The notes under the pieces are model-generated. The model was given only the letters and a program-made list of their open reading frames with translations, was not told the origin of the DNA and did no database searches. 64,000 nucleotides of DNA from JACRCG01 sp964524835 (GTDB lineage Bacteria > Desulfobacterota > Desulfuromonadia > Geobacterales > Pseudopelobacteraceae), in assembly GCA_964524835.1 (NCBI GenBank), contig CAZGEG010000005.1, forward strand, positions 62,001 through 126,000, given 5' to 3'. This document shows, piece after piece, positions 49,136-57,970 of the stretch; position 1 is the first letter of the stretch, and each line of letters opens with the position of its first letter. The translations under genes were made by a program, and so were the position numbers.

Positions 49136-50668
49136 ATGGCTTACGGAATGATACAGTTTGTGCCGCTGGTCATCGTGGCGGTCATGTTTGCACTCTTTAT
49201 TCTTTCCGGGCTGCGCAATCGCAGCAAACAGATATCGGAATACGGATTCAGCGGCAGCTATACCGGACGGATCGGCATCGGGGCGGGCATCGCCAGCAAC
49301 TGGATGAGCGCCGCCAGCTTCCTCGGCCTGGCAGGCGTGTTTTATCTGAAGGGCTATTTTGCCATGGCCTACGTAGTGGGGTGGACCGGGGGGTATGTGC
49401 TGCTGCTGGTGCTGATGGCCACGCAGATCAGGCGTTTCGGAAAATATACCACCCCCGACTTTGTCGGGTTCCGCTATGAGTCCGACGCTGCCCGCACCCT
49501 GGCCGCCCTGATTTCGATCATCATCACGATCATCTACTGTGTCGCCCAGTTTCGCGGCATAGCCCTGCTGGTCTCCTGGCTGTTCGGCATCGCCTATATC
49601 CCCGCGGTTTTCGTCGGAACGTCGCTGGTCGTATCATTTGTTGTCGTCTCGGGTGCCCTGGGAGTCGCCCGCAACCAGAAACTGCAGTACTTCGTGCTGA
49701 TCATCACCTTTATCCTCCCCCTGATGCTGCTGACCCGCAAGCTGGGCTACTTCTGGATTCTCCCCCAGTTCGGCTACGGGGCAGCCATCACCGAACTGCA
49801 GCAGCAGTTCGGCTTCAACTGGGCGGAGCCGTTTGCCAGCACCTCCCTGTTCGAGTGGTTCGCACTCTGCTTTTCCCTGATGTTCGGCACCGCCGGACTG
49901 CCGCACGTGCTCTCCCGCTTCTACATGGTTCCCGGTATCCGCGATGCGCGCTGGGGGGTTGTCTGGGGGCTGTTTTTCATCGCCCTGATCTACTGGTCGG
50001 CACCGGCCTACGGCGTACTGGCACGGCTATTTGAAGCGCGCGGCGGCCTGACGCTTAACAGCGGCGGTGCCGATGCCGCCGACATGATCGTCCTCTCCGC
50101 TGCCGGACTGGGAGGGCTGCCGCTCTGGGCAGTCGGTCTGCTTGCCGCAGGCGGCATGAGCGCCGCTTTTTCGACAACGGCCGGACTGCTGATGACCGGC
50201 TCCGCTTCATTTTCATTCGATATCTACGCGCGTCTGATCCGCCCGAATGCATCCGAACAGGACAAGGTCTACGCGGCAAAAGCCTGCTTCCTGGTACTTG
50301 CCGCTGTCGTGATGGCGCTGACGTTCCAGCCGTGGGGGATGATCGCCGAGATTGCCGCCTTTGCCTTTGCAGTTGCCGGCAACACGATATTCCCGGCCTT
50401 CCTGCTCGGCATCTGGTGGCCCCGCGCCAATTCAAGCGGCGTTATCTGCGGCATGCTGGCCGGACTGGTCATCAGCGTCGCCCCGCTGCTTGCCGGCGAC
50501 ACCCTGCCGCTGGTCTCGCACCTGTTTCCACTCACGTCGTCCGCATTTATCGGTGCGCCGCTGGTCATGATCGTCATGATCGCCACCTCGCTGCTGACCG
50601 CGCCTCCATCCGACTCCATCCGGCTCTTTGTAAGCCGTGATGTGCATGACTGTCCCGAAAACCGATGA
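49136..50668 (+). CDS. Sodium:solute symporter (SSS family, VC_2705 type)
   Basis: A 510-residue permease with about 13 membrane helices. Motifs include GIASNWMSAASFLGLAGVFY for the sodium site, TPDFVGFRYESDAART, HVLSRFYMVPGIRDAR and LAAGGMSAAFSTTAGLLMT. Relatives with DUF4212 and DUF294 partners carry acetate or other short carboxylates, which suits an acetate-using Geobacter-like cell, but the substrate is inferred. Its TGA overlaps the ATG of the DUF294 gene. Confidence 0.92.
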   Translation: MAYGMIQFVPLVIVAVMFALFILSGLRNRSKQISEYGFSGSYTGRIGIGAGIASNWMSAASFLGLAGVFYLKGYFAMAYVVGWTGGYVLLLVLMATQIRRFGKYTTPDFVGFRYESDAARTLAALISIIITIIYCVAQFRGIALLVSWLFGIAYIPAVFVGTSLVVSFVVVSGALGVARNQKLQYFVLIITFILPLMLLTRKLGYFWILPQFGYGAAITELQQQFGFNWAEPFASTSLFEWFALCFSLMFGTAGLPHVLSRFYMVPGIRDARWGVVWGLFFIALIYWSAPAYGVLARLFEARGGLTLNSGGADAADMIVLSAAGLGGLPLWAVGLLAAGGMSAAFSTTAGLLMTGSASFSFDIYARLIRPNASEQDKVYAAKACFLVLAAVVMALTFQPWGMIAEIAAFAFAVAGNTIFPAFLLGIWWPRANSSGVICGMLAGLVISVAPLLAGDTLPLVSHLFPLTSSAFIGAPLVMIVMIATSLLTAPPSDSIRLFVSRDVHDCPENR

Positions 50669-51900
50669 ATCCCCTGCTGTATGCAAAGAGTGACGACGTC
50701 ACCACCTGGCGGGCGGTTGAGGACTTTACCGTCGCTTACCGGCAGGCACTGCTGAACCGGGCAGCTTCCGATCTGGTCGGAAGCTCTGAATCCGTGTTTA
50801 CGGAGACTTCCGCTTCACTTGAAACCTCCTTGGCTACGCACCGGGATCTCATGAAACGCATGGAAATTCTGACCGAGAGAGTGTCCGCCGCGGCACCGCC
50901 AGATGACCTGAAAGAACTTACCATCGCCTTCTACAGCGACCTGTATCGCCATTTCGGCATATTCCGTTCAGTTCCCGCATTTTATCAGCTGAGCATGAGG
51001 TTTCTGAACCGGACAAGCGATGCCATCATCGCCCGGGCGACGGAACGGCTCGGGCCGGATGCCGCTTCTCTTCCGGAGATGGCGCTGATTGCTGTCGGCC
51101 CGGCCGGGCGCTCGGAATACTCGCCCTTCTGCCGGCTGCAGATCCTGCTTGTTCATGGCGAAGCGAAAGGATCCCAACTGCAGAGCATCGACCGGTTCTG
51201 CCGGGATATCCATGCCGGGTTTGAGGCGGCCGGAGTGGCGGTCGACCCTGCCGTCACCCCGCAGAATGAAGAGTGGCGGGGAACCCTGACAGCTTGGTTT
51301 CACCGCTGTGTAGAGGGGTTTCGCCCCATGGTGGATGAAGAGATCATCAACCTCTGCCGCCTTGTCGACCAATACCCGTTAACATCTGCCGACCGGCTTG
51401 TCCGGGAGTTCAAGCAGACCAGCATTACCGCCCTGGGTGGAAGCCGCCCGGCTCTGGCAAACCTGATCGTACGGATGGCCGCGCTTTCAAACGGCCTCAG
51501 TCTCATGGGACGGCTGAAGCTGGAACGGAGCGGGAGCGACCGCGGGCTGTTCAGGCTTATTGACCATGGACTGCAGCCGCTTTCTGCCGCTCTTTCAGCG
51601 CTGGCCCTGATCAAAAAAATCGGAGCGGACGGCAATTGCGAACGGGTCCATGAACTGCTGAGAAGGGGCGAACTGGATGTTGAACATGCGGAGCGGATGC
51701 TGAAAACCTGGCATATCCTGCACGACCTGCGGCTGATTCGGGAACAATCCTTCCGGGTCGGTGAGCAGACCGGCGCGGCAGCCTGCCTCGACCCGGACAA
51801 GCTGTCCGCTGAACAACTGCAGTTGCTTAAGGAAGGCCTTGAATCGGTGGCCGTCATTCAGCGCCATGTTGAAATTATTTTCTCCGGGATGGGGGAATAG
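50665..51900 (+). CDS. DUF294-type nucleotidyltransferase-like protein, degenerate
   Basis: A 411-residue protein with helical N-terminus, a DUF294 nucleotidyltransferase-like core and a C-terminal DUF294_C helical domain. The core's normal GSxxRxE and DxD motifs read VGPAGRSEYSPFCRLQILLV, so the metal-binding Asp pair is missing and catalysis is unlikely. CBS domains seen in many relatives are absent. Because such genes accompany VC_2705 symporters, it probably regulates the transporter through protein contact. The start codon overlaps the symporter stop. Confidence 0.8.
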   Translation: MNPLLYAKSDDVTTWRAVEDFTVAYRQALLNRAASDLVGSSESVFTETSASLETSLATHRDLMKRMEILTERVSAAAPPDDLKELTIAFYSDLYRHFGIFRSVPAFYQLSMRFLNRTSDAIIARATERLGPDAASLPEMALIAVGPAGRSEYSPFCRLQILLVHGEAKGSQLQSIDRFCRDIHAGFEAAGVAVDPAVTPQNEEWRGTLTAWFHRCVEGFRPMVDEEIINLCRLVDQYPLTSADRLVREFKQTSITALGGSRPALANLIVRMAALSNGLSLMGRLKLERSGSDRGLFRLIDHGLQPLSAALSALALIKKIGADGNCERVHELLRRGELDVEHAERMLKTWHILHDLRLIREQSFRVGEQTGAAACLDPDKLSAEQLQLLKEGLESVAVIQRHVEIIFSGMGE

Positions 51901-51906
51901 AACCTC

Positions 51907-52764
51907 ATGATTCTGTCGCTTTCAACCGGAAGCCTTTTTACCCTGCCGCTGCAGAAAGTGTTCGAACTGGCGGCCGAGTCAGGGTTCGACGGGGTCGAAT
52001 TGATCATCAACCAGGACTTCCAGAAGATCAACTCCGTCAAGCTGGTGCAATCACTTCAGAAGATCGCGGCGATTCACTCCATTCACGCTCCGTTCATGGA
52101 ACTTGACGGGTGGGGGGGAATCATTGATTCGCTCAGGCTTTCCGTGGAGCTTGCGGCTGAGTGCAACATCCCGCTGGTCAATTTCCATCCCCCTTCCTGG
52201 ATGGGGTTCGAGATCGGCTTCTGGCGGTGGCTTTACAGTATCCATGACTTCCAGAAGGAAATCGGACTGGGCGGGAACGTGACCATTACCATGGAAAACA
52301 TGCCCTGGGTCGGAAAATGGAAGATCAACCCCCATATTCTCTCCAGCACGCAGCGGATGATAGACTTTATCCGCGAACACAACCTTTACATGACGTTCGA
52401 TTGCACCCATATGGGTTCAGGAAAAACAAATTTCATCAATGATTTCTTCCTCTGCTACGAATCGGGGCGCATTCGAAATATCCATTTTTCCGACTATGGG
52501 CATGGTCGCGAGCACCTGCTTCCGGGGCACGGGATTCTGCCGCTTACCCGATTCCTGAACCACCTTCGCAGCACCGAATATCAAAGCACAATTACACTTG
52601 AACTCGACCCGAGGGAATTTCCCAAAGGTGAGCATAATATCCTGACAAGCCTGAAAGAGATGCTCTCGTTCCTGCGCACTGAAACCGGACCCCAGGCAGA
52701 TTCCCGGCGCCAGTATATACAGGAAACGATCCAGGTAGCTGCAACTCCGAAAATAACCATATAA
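51907..52764 (+). CDS. Sugar phosphate isomerase/epimerase-like TIM barrel
   Basis: A 285-residue xylose-isomerase-like/AP-endonuclease-2 fold protein: FELAAESGFDGVELIINQDF at the N-terminus, SIHAPFMELDGWGG, NVTITMENMPWVGKW with metal-site Glu, and YMTFDCTHMGSG and HFSDYGHGREHLLPGHG with further ligands. Substrate unknown. It starts six bases after the DUF294 gene, so it belongs to the transporter operon, which hints at a metabolic link with the imported compound. Confidence 0.82.
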   Translation: MILSLSTGSLFTLPLQKVFELAAESGFDGVELIINQDFQKINSVKLVQSLQKIAAIHSIHAPFMELDGWGGIIDSLRLSVELAAECNIPLVNFHPPSWMGFEIGFWRWLYSIHDFQKEIGLGGNVTITMENMPWVGKWKINPHILSSTQRMIDFIREHNLYMTFDCTHMGSGKTNFINDFFLCYESGRIRNIHFSDYGHGREHLLPGHGILPLTRFLNHLRSTEYQSTITLELDPREFPKGEHNILTSLKEMLSFLRTETGPQADSRRQYIQETIQVAATPKITI

Positions 52765-52809
52765 CCGCTTTCCCGGCACCAGTGCCGCAGAGCGAAACGA
52801 CCTGTCTCC

Positions 52810-53616
52810 ATGCCTGATCGATATATAGAAAAATCGTTTCTCTACCTGCTCTGCATCTCCCTCATGCTTCATCTGGGGGTGTTTGCCGCTCTATATTTAT
52901 ACCCGGCGCCCCCCCCTCCCCCTCCCAAAGAGCCGGTCTTTATCGATCTGCAGCAGTTGCCGGAACCGGTGCTGCCGCCGGAACAGAGGCAGCAGGAGAC
53001 CAAACGCCGCTCCGAGCAGCAGGTCAGGGTTCCGGCCGAGAGCGCACCGCGAGGCGATGCACCGAAGGAACTGCAGGCGATTGAAAGGCAGGCCGCGCCA
53101 ACGCCGGCGATGCCGGAACAGCAGCCGACAGTTCCCGGCTTTTCCGCTGCAGGACTTCTGAAGCCCAGGCAGCAGACGGCACGCCAGACACCAACCTCTC
53201 AGCAACTGTTTCCCGGCGCCAACCGTCTGGCAAAACTGGAGGACAGCTATCGGCGCAAGTTTGAAAGCGACATCGCAGAGGGAGACACCCGCTTTCTGAA
53301 CAGCGATGATATCATGTTCGGTTCGTTCCTGCGCCGTTTCGAAGGGGCTGTCTACGGTGTGTGGCGCTACCCGCAGGAGGCTGCCATAAAGGGAATTGAA
53401 GGTATTACGCCGGTCCGGATAACCTTCAACCGACGGGGCGAGATCACCAACATCCAGCAGCTGGAGAGTTCCGGTGCCCGGATTCTGGATGAGGAGGTTC
53501 TGCGCACCCTGCGTACCATTGGACCGGTGGGAGGCTTCCCCAGGGGTTATGACAAGGATGAGTTCCACCTGATTGCGTTTTTCCAGTATGGCGGAGCCAG
53601 GAGGTCGCTGAGATGA
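52810..53616 (+). CDS. TonB-family energy transducer
   Basis: A 268-residue TonB: one N-terminal membrane helix, a Pro-rich periplasmic linker (YPAPPPPPPKEPVF and a second Pro/Gln-rich stretch), and a C-terminal TonB domain (GVWRYPQEAAIKGIEGITPV, then FNRRGEITNIQQLESSGARI). It passes proton-motive energy from ExbBD to outer-membrane receptors. ExbB/ExbD are not in the window. Its stop overlaps the cbiA start (ATGA at 53613-53616), pointing to corrinoid uptake as a possible client. Confidence 0.88.
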   Translation: MPDRYIEKSFLYLLCISLMLHLGVFAALYLYPAPPPPPPKEPVFIDLQQLPEPVLPPEQRQQETKRRSEQQVRVPAESAPRGDAPKELQAIERQAAPTPAMPEQQPTVPGFSAAGLLKPRQQTARQTPTSQQLFPGANRLAKLEDSYRRKFESDIAEGDTRFLNSDDIMFGSFLRRFEGAVYGVWRYPQEAAIKGIEGITPVRITFNRRGEITNIQQLESSGARILDEEVLRTLRTIGPVGGFPRGYDKDEFHLIAFFQYGGARRSLR

Positions 53617-55085
53617 GCAGTATGAACGGGTTCCTTATAGCGGCCCCGCAGAGCGGCAGCGGCAAGACTACGGTCAGCCTCGCGATTATGGCCGGGTTGG
53701 CGCGGCGTGGGGCAGCGGTGGCTCCCTTCAAGTGCGGGCCGGATTTTATCGATCCGGGTTACCACCGCCTTGTTACCGGCCGCCCTTCGATCAACCTCGA
53801 TGGCTGGATGTGCGGCGAGGAGTTCGTGAGTCAGACTTTTCTGTCCGGTATGACGGACCGCGGCAATGAAGCCGGGAAAACGATCGCCGTCATTGAAGGC
53901 GTCATGGGACTCTTCGACGGCATCGGCGCGTCGTCCCGGGAAGGGAGCAGCGCCCAGATTGCCGCCATCACCGGGGCACCGGTCGTGCTGGTCGTGAATG
54001 CCCGCGGCATGGCTGCCAGTGCAGCGGCCCTGGTCAAAGGCTTTGCCGGATTTGATCCCCAGGTCAGGCTGGCCGGGGTCATTTTCAACAACGTCGGCAG
54101 TGACTCCCATGCCGCACTGCTGAAAGAGGCTCTTGCCGCCCATTGCCCCGAAATAACCTGTTTCGGCTGCATCCTCCGCGATGAGTCGCTGCTCATCCCC
54201 TCGCGCCACCTGGGGCTTGTGACGGCAGAAGACAACCCGCTTTCCGACGGTTTTATCGCCAGTCTGGCGGATATGGCGGAGCGCTGCCTGGACCTGGACC
54301 GGCTGGCCGGGCTGGAAATCCCCCCCTGCCTTTATGCCCCAGAGGGCGCCCCTTTTGCAAAGGGGGGTGACGGAATTGCTCCCCCCTTTAACAATGGGGG
54401 GCTGGAGGGGATTTCGCCGGTCAGAATCGCCGTAGCCCGCGACGCCGCGTTCTGCTTCATGTACGAGGACAACCTCCGCCTGCTGCGGGAAGCGGGGGCG
54501 GAACCGGCCTTTTTCTCTCCGATCAATGATGCCGCATTGCCGGACGGTATCCACGGCATCTACCTTCCGGGCGGCTTCCCCGAACTTTTTGCCGGGCAGC
54601 TGGACAAAAACGTCAGCATGAAAAAATCCATCCGGGCGGCTGTGGAGGCGGATATGCCGGTGTATGCGGAGTGCGGCGGATTTGTCTATCTCTCGGAGGG
54701 GATGGAAACGTCAGGAAATCAGGAATCGGCAGATTTTGTGGGGGTATTTCCGGTACGCTGCCGGATGCTGCCAAGCCGCAAGGCACTCGGCTACCGGGAG
54801 GTGGAGCTGACAGAAAAAGTCGCAATAGGTACATCGGGGTCTGTTGCCCGGGGACATGAATTTCACTACTCGGAGATCGGCACGATGCCGGAAGGGGTGG
54901 AGCACTGTTATCAGGTTTCACGGCAGGGGGTTGTCTTGGGCGCGGAAGGTTTCAGGATACGCAACTGCCTTGGGTCATACATTCATCTGCATTTCGGCAG
55001 CAATCCGGGCATAGCCGGGGCATTCGTCGCCGCGTGCAGGGAGCACACCCGAACCGGCGGTAATTCCCTGCGGATCGCGTTATAA
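53613..55085 (+). CDS. cbiA: Cobyrinate a,c-diamide synthase
   Basis: A 490-residue CbiA: P-loop APQSGSGKTTVSLAIMAGLA, then FKCGPDFIDPGYH, EGVMGLFDG, and a C-terminal class I glutamine amidotransferase domain with Cys in YAECGGFVYLSEGM and a late His in SYIHLHFGS. It amidates cobyrinic acid in anaerobic cobalamin synthesis. Between the domains (residues 243-268) lies an odd Gly/Pro-rich insert, APFAKGGDGIAPPFNNGG, encoded by a double palindrome (54349-54398). It is translationally coupled to the tonB-like gene. Confidence 0.93.
   Translation: MSSMNGFLIAAPQSGSGKTTVSLAIMAGLARRGAAVAPFKCGPDFIDPGYHRLVTGRPSINLDGWMCGEEFVSQTFLSGMTDRGNEAGKTIAVIEGVMGLFDGIGASSREGSSAQIAAITGAPVVLVVNARGMAASAAALVKGFAGFDPQVRLAGVIFNNVGSDSHAALLKEALAAHCPEITCFGCILRDESLLIPSRHLGLVTAEDNPLSDGFIASLADMAERCLDLDRLAGLEIPPCLYAPEGAPFAKGGDGIAPPFNNGGLEGISPVRIAVARDAAFCFMYEDNLRLLREAGAEPAFFSPINDAALPDGIHGIYLPGGFPELFAGQLDKNVSMKKSIRAAVEADMPVYAECGGFVYLSEGMETSGNQESADFVGVFPVRCRMLPSRKALGYREVELTEKVAIGTSGSVARGHEFHYSEIGTMPEGVEHCYQVSRQGVVLGAEGFRIRNCLGSYIHLHFGSNPGIAGAFVAACREHTRTGGNSLRIAL
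54349..54415 (+). repeat. In-frame double-palindrome element inside cbiA
   Basis: CCCCTTTTGCAAAGGGG is a perfect palindrome about an odd centre. It is followed after 15 bases by CCCCCCTTTAACAATGGGGGG, a near-perfect second one, then a GGAGGGGATTTC tail. It adds about 22 codons without breaking the frame, at the linker between the synthetase and amidotransferase domains. Confidence 0.7.
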
Positions 55086-55101
55086 AGCTCACGCTGCATT
55101 T

Positions 55102-55698
55102 CTATTTGATATGACAATCCAAACATAGTGCTGAACCGCTGTTTGACATGACAAGAAAGTTGCCGAACTGGTTATTGTGAACATTGTGGCAGGTTGAGCA
55201 CCACATCTGTTTACGACTTGGTCCGAATGTTACATGAGCCGATGCAGGAGCCTTTATTTTTGCCGGGGAGATTGAAGGGTCGAAGTCGAAACCAACCGGG
55301 TGATCGTTTGAAAGATCCGTGTTGATGTAAACAGAAGGATCTCCCCGATCGATAAACTTTTGATTGACTGTCGCGAGAGCTGCATTACTGTTGACAGTGG
55401 CCTGGTCATGACAGGCAAGGCAGAGCGGGGCGTCACTCCTGTTTATGCTGGCAATATCGGCATTGTATATTTTTGTGGCACTGGAATACACCTTTGTTAT
55501 CGACGGAAATGCTCCGAAGCCGGGATTCATCAACCCACGCCCCCCCAACCCATCATGTACGGTATGGCAAACTCCGCAGGGAGAAACACCAAAACCGGAA
55601 AAATCGTGTTTAGAGCCGACGACACTGTCTGCATTAGCAACACCCGGCATCGACGCATAACAAGCAGCACTCATCAGTATTGTTATCACTATTTTCAT
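55102..55698 (-). CDS. Tetraheme c-type cytochrome, OmcE-like layout
   Basis: A 198-residue exported protein with a signal peptide (ends GVANADS) and four heme motifs: CGVCHTVH, CLACH, CSTCHNVH and CLDCH. Five further His (in SKHDF, CHTVH, NDHPV, SAHVT, CHNVH) are enough for bis-His ligation of all hemes. The order CxxCHxxH, CLxCH, free His, CSxCHxxH, CxxCH is that of Geobacter OmcE, which polymerises into extracellular nanowires. This protein is shorter than OmcE. The NHL-repeat lipoprotein gene lies 30 bases upstream on the same strand, a pairing also known for nanowire cytochromes. Confidence 0.85.
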   Translation of the reverse strand: MKIVITILMSAACYASMPGVANADSVVGSKHDFSGFGVSPCGVCHTVHDGLGGRGLMNPGFGAFPSITKVYSSATKIYNADIASINRSDAPLCLACHDQATVNSNAALATVNQKFIDRGDPSVYINTDLSNDHPVGFDFDPSISPAKIKAPASAHVTFGPSRKQMWCSTCHNVHNNQFGNFLVMSNSGSALCLDCHIK

Positions 55699-55728
55699 TA
55701 CTTCCCCCCAGACATCATGTAACTGGCA

Positions 55729-56817
55729 TCATTTTACCGGTGAATCACTTCCAGCCACTGCATAGCGCCCCGAGGCTGTTCCCAAATATTGCCATAAAGT
55801 CAGCCGGTTGTTGAGCTGGTCGACTATATTGATAGTGTCGTCATGGTCAATAGCAATACCGGTAGGGCTGGAAAGCCCTAAAGGATTGGATGTATGTTCG
55901 CCGCCGCCCGTAACAAGCAGCAGTTTACCGCTCGGCTCGCAGCTGACCAGTAATGCCCGCTTGATATCGATAATATGAAGATTGCCGTCGCTGCTGAAGG
56001 CAATGTCCCGCGGGTACTCCAGTTCCAGCTGGTATGGGGGGCGGTCGCCAATTGACGCTATAAATCTCCCATCAGGGTCAAACACCTGTATCCTGGAATT
56101 CAGCATATCAGCGACATACAGCTTCCCGCTCTTGTCGAACTTGATGCCGTGGGGCATTGCCAGCTTCCCGTCGCCTCGCCCCGGACCGCCGAACTGAAAC
56201 AGAAATTTACCCTGAAGGTTGAACACAACTATCACGTGTTTACGTGCATCGGATACGTATAAGCGCCCCAGGGAGGCGTTTACCACGACATTCATCGGTC
56301 TTTGCAATAGTTTTTCATCGCCGATGCTGGTCAGATAGGTCCCGTCGCCGTCAAAGACCAGCACCCTCTTTTTTCCTACATCGGCGACATACAGCCGCCC
56401 ATCAGGGCCAATATCCATACCTGTCGGTTTGTCGAAAATATTTTCATGTGTCAGAAAGCGAACACTCCCGGAAGAGAAATCAAAGATAATAATATTTCTT
56501 TGAATCGAGTCTGACACATATATCCTGCCATGGCCGTCCGAGACAACACCGGAAGCCCGGCTGATTGCAATTTCATCTGAACCTTTCAAGGCCTTTGGAA
56601 ACAGTGGAAACCGGGGGCTCAGTATGCTCGATCTTGCGTAATAAAGCGCCTTGAATTCCAGCAGTGGAACAGCCGGAGGCGCCGGCCAGAGTATTCTGGT
56701 TGCAATCGATGTTGACTTGGTGTGCGCACAGGCGGCTAATAAAAATGCAATGAAGATTACCAGTGGAATATGGAGCCGGCATGGCAAACAAACGCGCGAA
56801 CGTGTGTACGATTTCAA
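55729..56817 (-). CDS. NHL-repeat beta-propeller lipoprotein
   Basis: This 362-residue lipoprotein (lipobox FLLAAC) consists almost wholly of NHL repeats: SGVVSDGHGRIYVSDSIQRN, KPTGMDIGPDGRLYVADVGK, MPHGIKFDKSGKLYVADMLN and SPTGIAIDHDDTINIVDQLN among six blades. NHL lipoproteins are regularly encoded beside secreted multiheme cytochromes in Geobacter and are thought to help in assembly or surface attachment. It precedes the tetraheme gene and is probably co-transcribed with it. Confidence 0.88.
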   Translation of the reverse strand: MKSYTRSRVCLPCRLHIPLVIFIAFLLAACAHTKSTSIATRILWPAPPAVPLLEFKALYYARSSILSPRFPLFPKALKGSDEIAISRASGVVSDGHGRIYVSDSIQRNIIIFDFSSGSVRFLTHENIFDKPTGMDIGPDGRLYVADVGKKRVLVFDGDGTYLTSIGDEKLLQRPMNVVVNASLGRLYVSDARKHVIVVFNLQGKFLFQFGGPGRGDGKLAMPHGIKFDKSGKLYVADMLNSRIQVFDPDGRFIASIGDRPPYQLELEYPRDIAFSSDGNLHIIDIKRALLVSCEPSGKLLLVTGGGEHTSNPLGLSSPTGIAIDHDDTINIVDQLNNRLTLWQYLGTASGRYAVAGSDSPVK

Positions 56818-57230
56818 GTCGATTGAACCTTGTAGTCAAACTGTAAGATAACATTCATGTACGGATTTTAAATACGCAAAAAACGTTCCGGGGCGGCATG
56901 AGTCGGAAGTCACGCAGCGTGCGCGCGTCTCATCTATTTATTTAAATTGTAGAAAAAAAGGGGGAGTGACATCTCAATACCAAAGCGGAGATACATAAGT
57001 TTAGTCACATTAGTTTTTTTTGCGGAACGCTTTTCCCGCCCTACGGCATTTAACCGGCTACGGCACAATCGCTTTCGGCAGGGATTGTCCAAAGAAACCG
57101 GCGGCAGGTAAGGATTGAATCGGATGACACGCAGAACGGCATTGAGAGGTCCCGGCCGAAAGCGTGGGATCAGTACGAAACAAAGACATATTACCGCGTG
57201 CTGTGATTATATCTTAAAGAGCCGGAACCG
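56818..57230. other. Long intergenic region upstream of the NHL/cytochrome pair
   Basis: This 413-base stretch has no convincing ORF. It contains an A/T-rich segment (56930-57020) and repeated CTACGGCA words (57044 and 57058). CTTTCGGC at 57072 and GCCGAAAG at 57154 form a distant inverted pair. It is presumably the long 5' leader or promoter region of the NHL gene (minus strand). I looked for a second GEMM aptamer here and found no AAACC/GGAAAGCC core. Confidence 0.4.
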
Positions 57231-57947
57231 TCAGAACTTCATTTCCTGTTTCTGCAGCCGTTTGTAATAGAAGTTTTGCCCGTACAGCACGGCGATCGGG
57301 TTATGGCCGGTAACGCGGTCCTTGACGATCAGGGTTGTCACCGGAGCCTTGGAGTGCTTGTTGAAGAGCATGTCGTGGCCGACACAGAGGCCGACGATGA
57401 TGTTCATGTCGGTTCCCATCCGGTTGCATATTTCGGCCTGGGCGATCGGATTGCAGGCTGGCTCGAAAGTTCCCGGCCTGACCTTGTCCGCCTCGGTCAA
57501 CCCAAGTTCAAGCTTGTCGATGCTGCCGGCCTTGCAGCAGACGCTGACCGGCTCAAATCCCTGTGCCGTCAGGATTTTTGACAGCCTTTCGGTCTCATCG
57601 AGCAGGCCGATGCAGGTAGCCATGCCGATTTTCCTGTACCCCATCAGCTTTGCAAAGGCGATCGTATCCTCCACCCGCGTCCAGCGGGCATTGACCGCAT
57701 CACTCCCCGGCACCGGCTGATAGCAGAGCCCTTCGACCCGGGCCGCCACGAAAGCGATCTTCGCATCCTCGCTGTCACCCCGGTACTCTTCAAACGATTC
57801 CTTTACCACATCTTCATAAGTTTCAGACGGGCAGTTGCCCGGCCTGGGAGGCGCCTGGGAAGGATCGCCGCTCCAGCAATTTGTGGTCCCGAGATTCTGC
57901 CATACCGAACTGCACCTGGCACAGGAGACTGACGTCTTTTCTGACAT
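57231..57947 (-). CDS. DUF1847 putative metal-binding protein
   Basis: A 238-residue Cys-rich cytoplasmic protein: an N-terminal CARCSSVWQNLGTTNC cluster, FVAARVEGLCYQPVPG, ARWTRVEDTIAFAKLMGYRK, GLCVGHDMLFNKHSKAPVTT and VKDRVTGHNPIAVLY. This is the DUF1847 family, found mainly in anaerobes and predicted to bind metal or an iron-sulfur cluster; no activity is known. It is the third gene of a minus-strand run ligA-HDOD-DUF1847, 23 bases after the HDOD gene. Confidence 0.85.
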   Translation of the reverse strand: MSEKTSVSCARCSSVWQNLGTTNCWSGDPSQAPPRPGNCPSETYEDVVKESFEEYRGDSEDAKIAFVAARVEGLCYQPVPGSDAVNARWTRVEDTIAFAKLMGYRKIGMATCIGLLDETERLSKILTAQGFEPVSVCCKAGSIDKLELGLTEADKVRPGTFEPACNPIAQAEICNRMGTDMNIIVGLCVGHDMLFNKHSKAPVTTLIVKDRVTGHNPIAVLYGQNFYYKRLQKQEMKF

Positions 57948-57970
57948 TGGTTACCTCCGGAGTCTGCTGA

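Noticed and set aside
56818..57230. Second GEMM or cobalamin riboswitch before the NHL/cytochrome genes
   Set aside because: Some stem-like words exist, but the conserved AAACC, GGAAAGCC or cobalamin-box sequences are absent on both strands.
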